This document shows positions 1 through 12,064 of a DNA stretch of 64,000 bases, piece after piece. The stretch comes from Akebia trifoliata (lineage: Eukaryota; Streptophyta; Magnoliopsida; Ranunculales; Lardizabalaceae). The notes beneath the pieces were generated by a model. That model saw only the letters and a list, made by a program, of their open reading frames with translations, was not told the origin of the DNA and made no database searches. The number at the start of each line of letters is the position of its first letter. Within the stretch, counting starts at the first letter, position 1. The position numbers and the translations under genes were made by a program. The stretch is from the NCBI GenBank assembly GCA_017979445.1, contig CM030704.1, forward strand, positions 10,833,658 to 10,897,657, in the 5' to 3' direction.

Positions 1-1384
1 AAGGCTTAAGCAAATGTGTTGGCATGTGAAGTGAAGGACCAAAAGTCAAGTGCAAAGTGCACCTCCAACATTTTGGAGAATGAAAATAAATGAAGAAAAT
101 CCAAGCTAAGAATAAGAAGCCGATGGAATAAAAATAACTGAAACATTTTTTCCATCCTAGGATTTCATAACTCATGCATGTTTTAAAAGGCATTTGAGAC
201 TTCCTTGAGGCTTACCATGGAGGGCTTCCCAAAAATGCACTACGCCTAATTAAAAAAAATCAAGCAGAAAGAGATCTGATGATGCATATAACTCATTAAT
301 GTTCCAAAGGCAAAGGCCTCATGCTTTCTATACCTTTAATGCCCCATGCTCAACATGTGTGCCTTGGGTGCATATGATGGAGGTGGCAGATTTTTAGTTC
401 CATTTATTTTCCGTCCCCAAAGGAAAAGAAAAATTGAACTTTAGGAGAAATGGACATCCCCAACTTTATGGAAATTTTACATGTAATAGTTTGTGTAAAT
501 GTAAGTAAAAACTTGCATAACACGATAGCAACAAACCCATGCCCCTATGCACACTCATTTTCGTCAGCGCCTTCCTAACAACATGCCAATTCTCCAACAT
601 ATGGCCATTTATCATTGGAGACATTACATTTCAGTCCACTACTTCTAACTTTTGCTTCACATTTTACTTCACTCTAGTTATCTCACAATTCATGATGGCT
701 CTAGTAGAATTTTTTTTTGCTTTGGTAGGACACTCAAATATTTGGTAAACATAGTATGATCAAAGTTCTATAGTTAGGGATAAAGCATGAGAGCATATAA
801 TTTCCTTGCCAATCTTTCATCCAATTTTTCAGAAAAGGCTCTTATTTTAAGACGTCATTAAAAAAATGTAATTTAAATCAGATTTATGTTGTCTGTGTTG
901 ATCGTTAATAATTGGAGATTTGTAGCTGATGTAATTTCAATAATTTATTTGAACTGTCAAGAATAACATGTACAACTTGTATATTGATGCAATCCAGAAT
1001 ATCAACGTATATCCCACAAAACTGCTCTTCCTGAACAAATGTTATTGCCAGAAGTTGAAGCTCTTACATGATTCTAACACATGAAATAAGACTCATGAAA
1101 AAGTCCCCAAAAAGGCAATAATCTAGAGGCTCAAACTAATTCCAAACAAAAAAGGAAAGGAAAACCAGCCATGAGCTATGGCATGCAAAATATTACAAGA
1201 GACTGTATGCAGCTATATACTAATCAGAAATTAGGATATTTTTTCTTTGTTAGATGAATCAAGAACAATGATTACGGAAGAGAAGTTTTACTTTATAATG
1301 AGAATACAAAATATTCTACACAGATAAATTATCTCACTTGGATTTCTCATATAAGACAACACATGCATTTTCTAACCAGCCAAC
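1..1384 (-). other. Intron 5 of the TIO-like kinase gene (continues off the left edge)
   Basis: Noncoding stretch downstream of the donor that closes exon 5 at 1385. I searched the minus strand for the next kinase segment (the DFG loop and APE motif) and did not find it, so the next exon should lie left of the window. Short open frames here have no recognisable content. Otherwise AT-rich and featureless. Confidence 0.6.
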
Positions 1385-4300
1385 CTTAACAATACTTCCA
1401 GCCCCGATAAGAATATTTTGTGGTTTCATATCCCGATGGATAATTCGGTTGGAATGTAAGTAGTGCAATGCCCTCACCTGCAATTTTCAAACAGCACAAA
1501 TTCGTATATCATAAATGACTGCCAAAAAGAAAAAAAAAAGTGACAAAAAGAGCCTGTTCGAAGATTTTGTTTTTAGTTCCTTGTAACTAAGGTGGGTCAT
1601 CTCAACTTCCTTTCTTTATTAATAGCGTTATCCTTATCAAAGAGAGAGAGAGAGACTGCATGCAAACAACCATTAGGCCATGCAGCCAAGAATAATATAA
1701 CAAATAAATTAAGTACATGGAAGCACCAGTGAGGAAAGTACCAACTGCTTTGCAATTGCTTGAACTTGTTCTTCTGGTAGGCATTTGTCATCCTCAAGAA
1801 CCTCGAAAAGTTCACCCTACAGACATAATATGAGCCTTAACTAAACTTGCAAGTAACATTTTCCTTGATAACAAGATCCTTATAAAAAGCTCATTACCTG
1901 CGCAAATTCAGTGACAACACAAAATTCTTGGGGAGTTTCGAAAGAGTCTAGCATTTCGATTATATTTTCATGTTTCAACTTCCTTAGAATCTGTACATTT
2001 CAATCAACATTTATTTGCACAGATTAGCATCCAAAATGAAATAATTGATATGTACACACACATATTTCAATTGGAAAAGAAAAAACATTGCAACGTGAAA
2101 ATTCTAATGCCATTTCAATTGAAGCATAGTTTTGAAGGAATTTCAAAACATAAAAATTTCAGAGTTTTTGAACTGTTTTTATCACCTAAAGATAGGTATA
2201 GATTTATCAGCTATTCCTAAATGAGGATGGTGACCGAACTTCATTAAAAACCAAAGCATGGTTTAAAGAATCTAGACCTGGAAATTGATTCACCCCAAGA
2301 ACTTTATCGGAATTCTGTATCAAGATCATCTCAGAAATTGTGTCAAAGAAAATCCTACATCTAAATCAGGATTGTAAAAACACCTCGGCGAGCCAAGCAA
2401 CTGACCTGCTGGGTGCCTCAGTACTCTTCTTGGTGAAACTTGCCAATCTATGGACAGCTCCTTTTTTCATCACATGGATGCATAGTAACAAAAATTGCAG
2501 ACTTTCTGAAAAAGTCCCAATTCATTCACTTCTCTTTCAATTGACAATTTAATCTCAATTAATTCTCAAACTTTTGACAAAATAACTAACCTTACCAAAT
2601 AACCATGAAATTTGAAGGTGAACAATAGTATGGTTTTGTAAATTTGTTTAACATTATATTTTATAGTATGTCTAATACATGAGACATACGCTTATATTTT
2701 TCTATAATTAGTAATATATGCTAATTTTTCGACTTTTACCGATTTTTCCTTTGCCGAATTATTCCTGAACACTGAGTTTGCCATTATGCATTTAAGGCAG
2801 GCCATTTATCTGATAGAGGACTCTCTAAATTGGTGAGTAGATATTTTCCTTGTCCATGTCACACCCATATCAACCATTTCTTCTAAGTAATAGCCTTTTT
2901 ATTCTTTACTAATTTTAAACAGGGAAAATTAAAGAGAAAGAATCCTGCATAGTTTGCAACAGGCATATAGTTACTAAGCTAAAACTTTCTATGTGAGAAG
3001 AGGGTTGGAAGGCAAACAATGGCAGCCCTTTGGCCTGCTACTTCATCTTCCATTTGTAAAAATGCTTTCAGGTCAGCTGAGCGCACAAGGTGTGTTATCA
3101 CCTATCCTAGAAAACGGCCTAGTTGCCTAGGCCCCTGCCATTAACAAAACTTGCCTAAACCGAAGGATTTTGTAGAAGAGGAAAAACCCTAATATTAAGG
3201 TTTGAGATCGTCACTACGACAATTTCTTACATCTATGTAACAAAGACACAAAAAAGCATGTCGATGAACAATTCTCGATATCAGCAGAAAGTCAACACAA
3301 TCACCACAAACCAAATACCTCTTTACAATATATTGTTGGAAAAAGCAGTGTTTGTTACACACTTTTAGGTTTTCTATGTGTAACCCATAATCATTACATC
3401 AAGAACTTCATCACCTTGTCTCACAAGTTGCAAGAGCACCCTAGCAGGCATAATCTATCTTACACAATCTGGTGTGGAATAATATTGTTGCTTTCATTTC
3501 CAAACACAGAATGCACAAACAAACTAGTCATTATAGTAATAGTAATTTATAACTGTCAAATGAGGGCAATAATTTTTACCAGAAAAAACAGGAAAAGACA
3601 AATGCTTTTCCATTTCGATTTCTTCATGAAATCAATAATGGCATGTAAAGAAAGTATATCAAGGACATGCCACAAAGCTTCAAAAAATAATGCACTAACT
3701 TAATTTGAGTAACAAGCACAAAATAACAATCTTGGGAGTCCCCATTTTTTAAGAGCACAGATGTCCTCATTTCCACCCTCAGATATATTGGACATAAATC
3801 TTTAGAAATTAGAAACTCACACCTTCACTTTAGGTGCAGATTGAATCCGGCTAGCCATAGTCGGTAACGTTTCTAGGAATATATCATTTCAGGTAAGGAT
3901 GCTTCTAGGAAAAGGTCTCCCATTGACCTTTTAGGGCGCATAATGATCATCAAGATTGTCGTATGTCTCACCTTAGGAACGCACTCCATATCTCTTTTGC
4001 CCCACTCCCCCAAGGCACTTAGGCCCTGTTCGTTTGGGCTTCGGAGCCGGGCTTTTTTAGCTTTTATTGCTTTTAAGCCTAAAAAGCCCGTTGGATTGTG
4101 TTCGTTTGGGCTTCTGGAGCTGATTGGGCTTCAGATTGAAGTCCGAAATTGAAGCCGCCTTTGAGGTGCTCCGCGAATGAGCTTTTGCGCGAAGCAAAGA
4201 CCGAAAACGGTTTTACTTAAAATGACTTAAATGCCCTTCTTCTTTAAATAATATTCCACCAACTTAAAATGACTTAAATGCCCCTCTTCTTTAAATAATA

Positions 4301-6445
4301 TTCCACCAAATGATTTGTACCCTTCTTTAAATAAAATAAAAAAAGAATTGTGCTAGATGGGTCCGTCACATATAATGGAAAGAGAGAGGGTGATAAAAAT
4401 CTGAGAATAAATAAAGGGATGTGTTATTACCACACCATTAATTATGACTTCACCCCAAACAATTTGATTTTTTTTTGTTAGTTATGGAGAAATTCTATTG
4501 GCACCCCAACTTTTACTTATTACAATCCAATTACTTCAAATTATTTATCACTACTTCCCAACAAAAAAATTAACACAATGCATTTAAAATAGGAATTAAC
4601 ATTTTCACATTGCCACCATCAAGTATAAAATTTAGATGGGGTGTAGTAAGTAAAAGTTCTTATTATAGATAATCCCGTGTGTTTTGAAATTCAAAGTTCA
4701 AACTAATGACATAATCTTTCTTTGGTCTTTCATGAAATATTGACGTAAAATGATGGAAATACCCTTGTCTTTAATCTTATCCGAAAAAGTCTTGATTTTT
4801 TCTTAAAAGCATGTCATCTCAAGTTCTAAGATAAAAAAATAAAATTAGACTTATTTTTTTTAAGTCTAAGGATTCAAAGACAAGCATAAAAGGTTTACTG
4901 TTCATCAAATGACGGTTGAGATAAAAGGAAAATAACTAAAATTTACAATAGATGACTATATATTATCTATTTAGGGATTAGTATAATTTGTTTTCAGTGA
5001 TTAATGAAAAATCACCAATTGAAATCCTATATTTTTTTTATAAAAAATTTGAATTTTCTTTCGAAAATTAGTCATCTATAATCTTTTATATAAAATAATA
5101 CAGATGATGATGATGAGACAATAATAATGATCAGTGCATTAATGTCATCTTTCATATGTCCATTTTTAAAGCAGATGCTACTGAAATTTTGATAAAATTA
5201 TAAAATTCATAAAATTTATAAATTTATTTAAATTAAAAATAATATATATATATATATAAAAAGGTATTTTAGTCATTTTTGATGCATTTTAGATGCATTA
5301 TCAACATTAAGGGTATTCTGGTCATTTTACCAGAATCCAGCAATAAAAAGCTGTCAACGAACATCAATTTCTAATTTATATGTTTCTGTAACGAACAGGC
5401 TTCTGCTGAATGTAGCTTTTCAGGCTCTAGGCTTCTGCTTCTTCCAGAAGCTGACTTTTGGAGCTGGAGCTGACTTCTGTAAAGAACAGACCCTTACTAA
5501 TCGTTGAGATTGCTTCACCTCCAAATCCATGCACAATCAGTGAACCAACACCATTGCATCACTATACCACAACGTATTCATCAAGCAAAACCAGCATTGC
5601 GTGAAGCCACAATTTGAGCTAGGGATTGCTTGCCTAAATGTCACCATAGCCTCTATGCCTGCAGTGGTGCAAAATGAATTGGTCCACGTGTATGCAGACA
5701 AACTGATTATGAGCGAGTTAAAAAAGCACTATCAGTGTCAGGGTACAACGGGGACATAAGTTCAGAAGGTAAAAGGATCACTCATTCTTATCCTCATCTC
5801 CCTACTCACAAAGGGGTTCACTCTATCTTGTTCTTATCCCTCTCTCTCCCTCTTCTTCTCATTGAGTCCTCCCTCTATAGCCTTTATTTGTTTCCTTCTA
5901 GTTAGTGCAAATGATCCCAAACAATCATTAACTTAATTTAAGCGGGTAGTTGAATTCACCTCACCCCTACACTCTCCACATCATTATCAAAAGCTGCATC
6001 ACAATTCCGCATTCACGAGTTATCATAATCACACTGAGTTGCAACACCACAGTTACCCAATTGGATTTGAAGAACCATGGTAACATAAACTAAAAGACCA
6101 ATTAAGGGAAAAAAAAATTAACCAATCAAAATAATTATTATATATATTCTATTTGAGATAGAAAATTACCTCAATTTCCTGTCTTAAATTATGAATGTCT
6201 TTCTCGCTTTTACCATGCTTAAGGATAAATTTCATAGCAACTGTCTGAGAAAAATTAACACAAACAACAACTTTAAATGGATGAATAGATCTTCGAAAAA
6301 AATAAAAAATAAAACTTAGAAAAATGAAATGCGTTGAACCCAATTGATTTGATACCTTTCCTGTGTACTTCCGTCTTCCTTTGTAAACTTTACCAAAAGA
6401 ACCTTCACCAACCAACTCGATTACATGGTAGTTTTCAATGCCCAT
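1385..6445 (-). CDS. TIO: FUSED-type serine/threonine kinase, TIO homolog; first five coding exons (partial)
   Basis: Homolog of plant FUSED kinase TWO-IN-ONE, a phragmoplast-midzone kinase needed for cytokinesis and cell-plate growth (family knowledge). Minus-strand exons, all phase 0 with GT/AG borders: exon 1 6356-6445 (30 codons), exon 2 6170-6244 (25), exon 3 1898-1990 (31), exon 4 1742-1816 (25), exon 5 1385-1477 (31), giving 142 residues. The start ATG is 6443-6445 and opens [20 protein letters not shown], which holds the glycine-rich ATP loop. Exon 2 has VAMKF with the catalytic lysine; exon 5 has HRDMKPQN, the catalytic loop. The DFG motif, the rest of the kinase and the long C-terminal armadillo/HEAT-like part must lie beyond position 1. 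Intron 2 is unusually long (1991-6169) and contains a Harbinger-like element. No break is seen in the visible exons. Confidence 0.9.
1991..4018 (-). other. Left part of intron 2 of the TIO-like gene
   Basis: Noncoding DNA between exon 3 and the Harbinger-like element. No convincing exon, RNA gene or intact repeat was recognised. Open frames at 2340 and 3416 carry no known domain. Confidence 0.5.
4022..5493. mobile_element. PIF/Harbinger-like non-autonomous element, 1.47 kb, in TIO intron 2
   Basis: The left end reads GGCCCTGTTCGTTTGGGCTT and the right end, reverse complemented, GGGTCTGTTCTTTACAGAAG. TTA stands directly outside both ends (4019-4021 and 5494-5496). Inverted ends starting GG(C/G) with a TTA duplication are typical of PIF/Harbinger and Tourist elements. 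No transposase frame is present. A fragment of another short repeat family (ends TATTGGCACCCCAAC) lies inside near 4496-4658. Strongly AT-rich interior with a (TA)n run near 5245. Confidence 0.75.
5497..6169 (-). other. Right part of intron 2 of the TIO-like gene
   Basis: Noncoding host sequence that resumes after the TTA duplication and runs to the exon 2 donor. Nothing else recognised. Confidence 0.5.
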
Positions 6446-6656
6446 CTTTCAGATCTATAGATGAAAACCTAAGGGATTAAGATCAGAGATCTGTGTTAGT
6501 GAAATCGGAATTAATTGTAGTTATAATTTCATGGGCTACGAGATTGAGAAGAAATGCACGACTAACAAACCCTAATTACTGAAACTTTTTCAGTATTTGA
6601 AGTTAATTCGAATCTGATTTTAGGGTTTTCGCAAGCTTACCCGAGTCTGAGTGAAG

Positions 6657-6692
<36 letters not shown>
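6446..6692 (-). promoter_or_regulatory. 5' leader of the TIO-like gene with possible leader intron and (CT)16 tract
   Basis: Upstream of the ATG, a minus-strand donor GGTAAGC (about 6641) and an acceptor ending CTATAG (6455-6460) would define a 186-bp intron in the 5' untranslated region, leaving nine bases before the ATG. A perfect CT repeat of 16 units at 6661-6692 (GA on the transcribed strand) lies just upstream; such tracts are common in plant leaders and core promoters. The intron is inferred from splice consensus only. Confidence 0.4.
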
Positions 6693-6694
<2 letters not shown>

Positions 6695-7056
6695 TGTGTT
6701 TTATTCTACAGTTTTCCCGCCTCTGCAGTAAGCATCATTTTAGTTTCAAAAATCAGATCGAAATTTGTACATTTGGTCGGACCGCTGTTCGACCAGGGTT
6801 TAATTTGGTCGGACCGGTTTGTTAGTAAATCCTTCCAAATTTAAAAACTCCGCAGAAAATGCAGATTTTTGGATCAAATGTAACTGGATCCAACTATATG
6901 ACTTGGGTCACAGAAAAATGTTATTTTTTAACTTCTAGTTTTTTAATTCGGTGCAGCTTGGAAGTAATTTTTTTGGAAAAATTACTTAAATGACCCTCGT
7001 GGAAGGGTTTCTTTCTAAATAGTGCCTAAGTTTTGTACGGTAACTTGATAGGACAT
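6693..7056. other. Intergenic region upstream of the TIO-like gene
   Basis: Presumed promoter DNA for the minus-strand kinase gene. No clear TATA motif or other element was identified. Confidence 0.4.
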
Positions 7057-7059
7057 TTA

Positions 7060-7777
7060 GGGTATGTTTGATTGCACATGGAAAATAGGGTGGAAAATCA
7101 ATTTCCATGGAAAATGACATTTTTCAAGTGTTTGATTACACTTGGAAATGGAAATTCATTTTCCACCCCATTCAAAAAGTCCACTAAATCATAGATTTCA
7201 CTTTCCCACCCATATGGGTAGGAAAATGATATGGGTGGGAAAATGAAATCCACCCATATTTTCCATCATCAATTCTTCCCTACCACCGCCGCCACCACCA
7301 CCACCATTACACTAACCTCGTCGTTGTCGTCATCGCCGTCGTCACCATCGTCGTCGCTGTTGGTTCCGTTTCCGACCACCTTCTCTCTCTCTCTTCTTTT
7401 TTTTCTTCTTTTCCTTCTTCTCCATCCCTCACCTCTTCTGCCACCACCATCACCACGTTCTCCCCCCATCTTCCTCACTTACCTTCGTCGCCGACGTAGT
7501 CGCCATTGCCCCCACCGTCGCCGTCACCGTTGCCGTCGCCGTCATCGCCACATCCTCCCCCCTCCCTCTTCCTCGTCATATTCTTCTTCCTCTCCCCCTC
7601 CTCTAATCTTCTTCCTCCTTCTCCTCTTGTTCTTTTCTCTCATATTTTTCTATGATTTTATCCAAGTGAAATCAAACAATGGAATTTGATTTTCCAACCC
7701 TACCTATTTTCCACAATTAATTTTCCATGGATTTCAAATTCCATGGAAAGTGACTTTCCATGCAATCAAACATACCC
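7060..7777. mobile_element. Tourist-like MITE, 718 bp, TTA duplication
   Basis: Starts GGGTATGTTTGATTGCA and ends with its perfect inverted complement. TTA flanks both sides (7057-7059, 7778-7780). The terminal regions are rich in TTTCCATGGAAA-type sequence and match the ends of the larger Harbinger-type element at 19460-22245, so both belong to one family. The middle (about 7280-7640) is low-complexity pyrimidine-rich and CCG/CCA triplet DNA that yields spurious open frames. Confidence 0.88.
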
Positions 7778-7780
7778 TTA

Positions 7781-9901
7781 GTAAACTTTTTCTTTCTTAA
7801 TGGTCCCTCGTTACGTCGAATTCACAATTTTTACTTTCGTACTCTACATTTTTTTATTCAGTGTCAAATTCACAATTTTTTACTATTGAATTCACCACTT
7901 TTTATTTTTTGTCTAACTCGACAGTGGTAAAACCTACTCATTTTCAATTTTTGAGTTTATTAGACTAAAATATATGGAAAGTTGGACTAAAAACTTGACA
8001 TAACGATTTGCTTAGATGATTTCTACCCAAAAGAATCGTTCTTGATCAATTTTCATCCAAAAACTAATAAGAACAAAGAAGTGAAAAAAATCCCTAATAT
8101 TTTACATACATGTTTCTTCTTCCTTCTTAAATCCTTTCCAACGGAATTAAGTTTCCAAAACTTGATTGAGATGCCAAAAATCTAAGTTTTTAGATGAAAA
8201 TAATGAGTTTGAATGGTTAAGGCATTCAATTGTACGAAATGTGGGAGACGAGGTCCAGGGACTATTTAGAAAAAGAAAAGTTTACTAAATGGACTATTTA
8301 GAAATTGCCCAAAATTTATGGACTACTAAGAAAGAAGTCCTTCCACCAAGGTCTTTTAAGTATTTTTTTCCTACAGAATTTAACGCAAAAAGAGACTTTA
8401 CCCAAAATTGAATCCATTGGTGTATTTATATTTTCGTAGATCTAGCATGATCATTGTATAAGAAAAAATGAAGTCAAAATTATTAATTCTGAAGTGTTTA
8501 TGTTGTTAATTACATGACTAGTGTGTGTAAAGGTCTTCTTGTGCTCGTATGAAAGGTGGAGCCACGATTTTGTCTATGTGGGGGCAATTAAGAACTCATT
8601 AATATTTGATTTTATAAAATCTACAAAATTTAACTACTCCAATAATTTACATTTACAAAAAGTATTAACTCGTAGCATTTATACAAAATGTTAACATTGT
8701 TTCAACAAATTTTATATACATAAGTTTTCACAATTATTCGCGACAAGTTCCCATATTTTGATCACAAGTTTGAAGTACTATCAGTATACTACTCACGGAT
8801 TTCACCACCGAGGTGGCACCTACAAATTAAACATAAGCAATATCTATTTTTGGAGGAATATTAGAGAAAATAAAAAATTCAAGCATGATAGAGGAAGTTC
8901 TTAAATCACAATTAATTCAATATAATTCCAATTAATTCAAATGAAACTTGCTCTGGAGTGAGGTATGAATATTTTTAAAACAATATCAACTTAAATTAAG
9001 AAAAAATATGACACAACATCTAAAAAAATATTGATATCAATATATTTAAATATATATAAATGAATATTTTGAGATTTGTTTGAAGAATTTATATGAAATT
9101 GGCTAAACAAAGAGAAACATTCAAAATTCTAGAATTTAAAGACTTTACATGTAATAATGTACAATGTTTCTTAATCAATAGAGATAAGAATTTCACTCAC
9201 GAATTCACCGGTTAAAGGGAATTCAACCAAAAAATATCATAATAATTTCCCACTCTTTGCTTTATCTACAATTTTATCATAAAATAAAAACATTAAAAAA
9301 AAACCTAATTGAATCAAACCTTGAACTATGATAATAATTACTTAAAGAACCTAATAATTACATAACAATCCAAAGATTTAAGATGGACTTGAACAAAAAC
9401 TCACAATTGAAGGCTTATATAAACAACCCAAATTTTTGTTTTAGGGTTTACCCATTGTTGCAAAAATGTGTTAGAGAAATTACGAAGAACTTCTCGATTT
9501 CTTTTGGAGGAGACTTCTAAAATTTAAAATGACGACGTTAAATAGAAGAGATAGAGGTTTTTTTAAAAAAAAAAAAGAGATTTACCTGGCGGACCTTACT
9601 ATTGCATTTTTATTACAAAAACTCCCTTGGAGTTCTGAAAACTCCAAGAAAACCCTACTTTACGAAGTTTGTTACCCACCAAACCGTACTTATCAAGTTT
9701 GTTACCAAACAAACCTTGAAGTGGGATCAACGTCATAAAATTCAAATTGTTGTGGTTAGTTTGCTACTTAACATCCTTGGAGTGGATCCTAACCGCATCA
9801 ATTTGTGGCATCCAAAAATATGATATGATGCCACAAGGTTATAAAGGAAAATTTTCTAAAAACTCTGGGGGTGGATTCGAAAAAAAAATCATCGTTGAAT
9901 T
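7781..9901. other. Gene-free AT-rich stretch
   Basis: No gene recognised. A segment near 8555-8590 (GGTGGAGCCACGATTTTGTC) resembles the terminus of common plant hAT non-autonomous elements, but no partner end was found. The ORF near 9529 has no known domain. Confidence 0.4.
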
Positions 9902-9904
9902 TTA

Positions 9905-10120
9905 GGTCTTGCTTGGTACCATGCAAATCATTTGCAAATGCAAAAGATTTGCACTGAAAATTATTTGCAACACTTCTTGAGTTGCAAGTTATTTGCTAAA
10001 ATTTATGAAGGGTTTATTGGTTCATGCAAATTTTTTTCAAAATGTAACCAAGCATCTGTAAATTAGATTCCAACAAATCATTTGCATTTGCAAATGATTT
10101 GATTCGTACCAAACAGGACC
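9905..10120. mobile_element. Short Tourist-like MITE, 216 bp, TTA duplication
   Basis: Left end GGTCTTGCTTGGTACCATGC and right end (reverse complement) GGTCCTGTTTGGTACGAATC, both running into AAATCATTTGCAAATGC. TTA duplications sit at 9902-9904 and 10121-10123. The interior is made of repeated TTTGCAAAT-type words, giving a near-palindromic element with no coding capacity. Different family from the 7060 MITE but the same superfamily signature. Confidence 0.85.
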
Positions 10121-10139
10121 TTAGTTTCAAAGGAAACCG

Positions 10140-11080
10140 TTTCTTTCGTGATAGAAATAGTTGTAATTAGAGATTTCTTAGATGTGTTCCTAGAGAAGTT
10201 ACCAGGATTGCTACTAAATCGAAAGATAAAATTCTCCATCAACTTAACCATGGGCAGAAATTTTATATTTATTGCACCGTATCAAATGACACCGTTGAGA
10301 CTTGAGAATTGAAGGAACGAATTGTTATTAGATCAAGCTTTACACTCTAAGTAGCTCCGATTCTGTTTGTGAATAAGAAAAACAGTTGAATTGTTATTAG
10401 ATCAAGCTTTACACTCTAAGTAGCTCCGATTCTGTTTGTGAATAAGAAAAACGGTTGCATTGTGATTATATATCGACTATAGAAGATTGAACCAGGTAAC
10501 CATTAAAAACAAATACCCTCTTCCTTAAATAAAGAACTTGTTTGACCAATGCAAGGTGCCCAATATTTTTTCAAGATTGATTTTAGATCTAGGTACCATT
10601 AGTTGAGAATAAAGGGGGAAGATATTCCAAAGACTGTATTTTAAATAAGGCTAAGACATTTTGAATATCTATGATGCCTTTTAGTTTGACAAATGCATCA
10701 GCTGCTTTTATGGACTTAATGCATAGAGTGTTTTGGAAACATCTCAACAAGTTCGAGATCATGTTCATAGATGACATTCTAATTTACTTCAAGTTTAGGG
10801 AAGATTAAGAAGAACACTTGAGGATTATGCTTTAGACTTTGAGGGAGCACCGGTTGTATGCCAAATTTAGTAAATGTGAATTTTGACTAATCGGGATGAA
10901 ATTTTTGGGCCATGTTGTATCAAATGAATGTATTTTTGTGAATCCTTCGAAGGTAGAAGCAGTGTTAAACTAGAAACAACCCAAGACAGTGACTAAGATA
11001 AGAAAGCTTCCTTAAGATGGCTGGATATTATAGGAGATGCATTGAAGGCTTTTAAAAATAGTCATTAGGCTCTCACTAAT
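10140..11080 (+). pseudogene. Ty3/gypsy reverse transcriptase relic
   Basis: Conceptual translation, with several stops and frame changes, gives the order seen in gypsy pol: a segment like DVF..LPG, a conserved IDYR.LN stretch, then [17 protein letters not shown] (the RT active-site box, near 10765), EEHLRIML, LREHRLYAKFSKCEF, FLGHVVS and KVEAV. Further RT-like sequence ends near 11080. The relic carries a 69-bp tandem duplication (10319-10456) in the region before the IDYR motif. No LTRs were found for it, so the element is truncated on both sides. Confidence 0.8.
10319..10456 (+). repeat. 69-bp tandem duplication inside the gypsy relic
   Basis: Two adjacent near-identical 69-bp copies (10319-10387, 10388-10456) beginning GAATTGTTATTAGATCAAGC. 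Since the duplicated sequence is RT coding sequence that is already full of stops in both copies, the duplication probably came after the element died. Confidence 0.9.
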
Positions 11081-12064
11081 TGAACATAACCATTATTTTA
11101 AATTCAACCATAGTCTCTTGAGGTTTTTTGCCCGAGTCAGTAGAGGATTGTGAACCTACACTTGTGCACACATCCTTCATTCATCTCCAAACCCTGAGAC
11201 CCTATGAACCCTATTTATCTTGATAAAAAACCCTAGTTCCTAACCTAGATCTAGTGCTTCAACCTTCTCCATCTACATCCTCGACAAAATCTTAGCTATG
11301 TACTCTTTAGACATCATTTGGAGCAAGCTAAACATGATTGGAGCTAGAACTAACTTCAAGCAATTAAGACTCAAGTTTTTTAAGCTACATTAGTATGTTT
11401 TCTCTAATGGCAAGAATCTTCACAACTTGGTCACTCTTCTATTATATGTTTTTCTTTGGTTCCTTGATTTTTCATGGGACAATGATTGTGGAGGTTCATT
11501 TTTTTTAAAATAATTACTAAAAAGTCCCTTGGTGAAGAACAGGACTATCGAGGACACCATTGATCAAACATTGTCCTTCCAAGGACAATTTAAAGAATTG
11601 TTTAAACAAAATACTTGAAATGCCCCTTAAATCATCATACACTTTGAAAAACACACAGTTTTTGACAATTTCAAATCAACTTTCTCATTTTTTATTATAA
11701 AATTTCCCTCCACATTTATACAAAATTTCAAAGACAACAAAAGATCCTTGATTTTTTTCCTTCCAAAACAAATCATCTTCAATCTCTTAGATGATATCGA
11801 GGATGGTAGTGACTACGACATGATCATCACCACCACCACCACTATCATATCATTATCACTCATTGTCATTGTCGTTGAGATCACCATCATTATAATCGTA
11901 GTCATCCACATCACTATGATCATATCATAATCATGACTATTATCATCATTACCACCACCATCATCATCATAATCATGACTATTATCTAAAATAAGTAACG
12001 GTTTGGATTTTTAAATTATAAATAGGTATTATTATTTTTTAAATAAAATTTAGAAAGATCCTTC
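11081..12064. other. Intergenic stretch with ATC/ACC low-complexity block
   Basis: No gene seen. About 11820-11990 is built from imperfect ATC, ACC and CAT triplets, which produce an Ile/Thr-rich spurious frame. The rest is AT-rich sequence without recognised features. Confidence 0.5.

Noticed and set aside
1..1384. Next TIO kinase exon (DFG/APE region) expected on the minus strand
   Set aside because: Looked for and not found; the exon must lie beyond the left edge.
7231..7689. 152-residue plus-strand frame rich in Ser, Pro and Leu
   Set aside because: It lies in the pyrimidine-rich, triplet-repeated core of a MITE with exact TTA duplications; composition alone explains the open frame.
11748..11930. 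Ile/Thr-rich 60-residue frame
   Set aside because: Translation of an ATC/ACC simple repeat, no protein features.
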